Of a stretch of 5,005 nt of DNA, positions 4,855 through 5,005 are shown piece by piece. Where the stretch lies: NCBI GenBank assembly GCA_023436685.1, contig JAEZIL010000280.1:1-5005 (forward strand), written 5' to 3'. The DNA comes from Bacteroidota bacterium (GTDB lineage Bacteria; Bacteroidota; Bacteroidia; Chitinophagales; Chitinophagaceae). Made by a program: the position numbers and the translations under genes. The notes below the pieces were generated by a model. It had not been told where the DNA came from, made no database searches, and worked only from the letters and a program-made list of their open reading frames with translations. How positions within the stretch are numbered: the stretch's first letter is position 1; every line of letters begins with the position of its first letter.

Positions 4855-5005
4855 ATGGCTACAACAGCAGATATTCGCAACGGCATGATCATCAAATTAG
4901 ATGGAAGCCTTTATTCAGTAGTAGAATTTGGACAAAACAAAACAGCCCGTGCAGCAGGAAAAGTTTGGGCAAAACTAAAAGGTGTAGATAACACCCGTTC
5001 TATAG
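4855..5005 (+). CDS. efp: Elongation factor P, N-terminal part (runs off the right edge)
   Basis: Fifty codons plus one base are visible, beginning MATTADIRNGMIIKLDG, the typical start of bacterial EF-P domain I (KOW-like). EF-P binds between the ribosomal P and E sites and relieves stalling at polyproline by contacting the P-site tRNA through the tip of a domain I loop. Here that loop reads NKTARAAG (residues 28-35). By ungapped alignment to the classical VKPGKGQA, Arg32 takes the place of the lysine that E. coli modifies (K34). It resembles the arginine-type loop of Pseudomonas EF-P (NKSGRNAA, with R32 rhamnosylated by EarP), and the following KLK motif (40-42) also lines up. Whether this arginine is modified cannot be seen here. 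The ATG at 4855 is the family start; no Shine-Dalgarno is present. The remaining roughly 135 residues (rest of domain I, domains II and III) lie outside the window. Confidence 0.93.
   Translation, partial: MATTADIRNGMIIKLDGSLYSVVEFGQNKTARAAGKVWAKLKGVDNTRSI

Overview
The window looks like ordinary chromosome from a member of the Bacteroidota, most likely a Chitinophagaceae-like bacterium. The reasons are moderate-to-low GC, no Shine-Dalgarno sequences ahead of the starts, two sites matching the Bacteroidota -7 promoter element (TAnnTTTG), several short-signal lipoproteins, and a PF13568-type outer-membrane beta-barrel protein. The family-level placement is inference from protein style, not from a search.

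Layout. Most genes are on the minus strand. From the left: the N-terminal 88 residues of a lipoprotein that runs off the window (1-265); a strong terminator with a tRNA T-arm-like hairpin beside it (298-355); a glycine-zipper lipoprotein (371-919); an operon of two small proteins I do not recognise (1041-1325 and 1333-1632); and a 251-base divergent intergenic region with two inverted repeats. Next come a plus-strand cold-shock protein (1884-2075) and, convergent with it, an exonuclease III/AP endonuclease (2125-2901). These are followed by a Ser/Thr/Asn-rich lipoprotein (2961-3440) and an outer-membrane beta-barrel protein (3555-4322), each with its own intrinsic terminator. At the right end, two plus-strand genes face away: a small single-pass membrane protein with a basic tail (4434-4700) and the first 50 codons of elongation factor P (4855 to the edge).

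Function. The genes fall into two loose groups: cell-envelope proteins (three lipoproteins, one beta-barrel, one small membrane protein) and housekeeping nucleic-acid or translation factors (CSP, Xth, EF-P). Nearly every gene seems to be its own transcription unit; only the two unknown genes at 1041-1632 look co-transcribed. No mobile element, CRISPR array, complete tRNA or rRNA was seen.

The most interesting points are the EF-P, whose modification-loop tip carries arginine (R32, in the context NKTARAAG) where the classical lysine sits, and the uncharacterised two-gene operon. I did not find convincing evidence of a novel multi-gene system.
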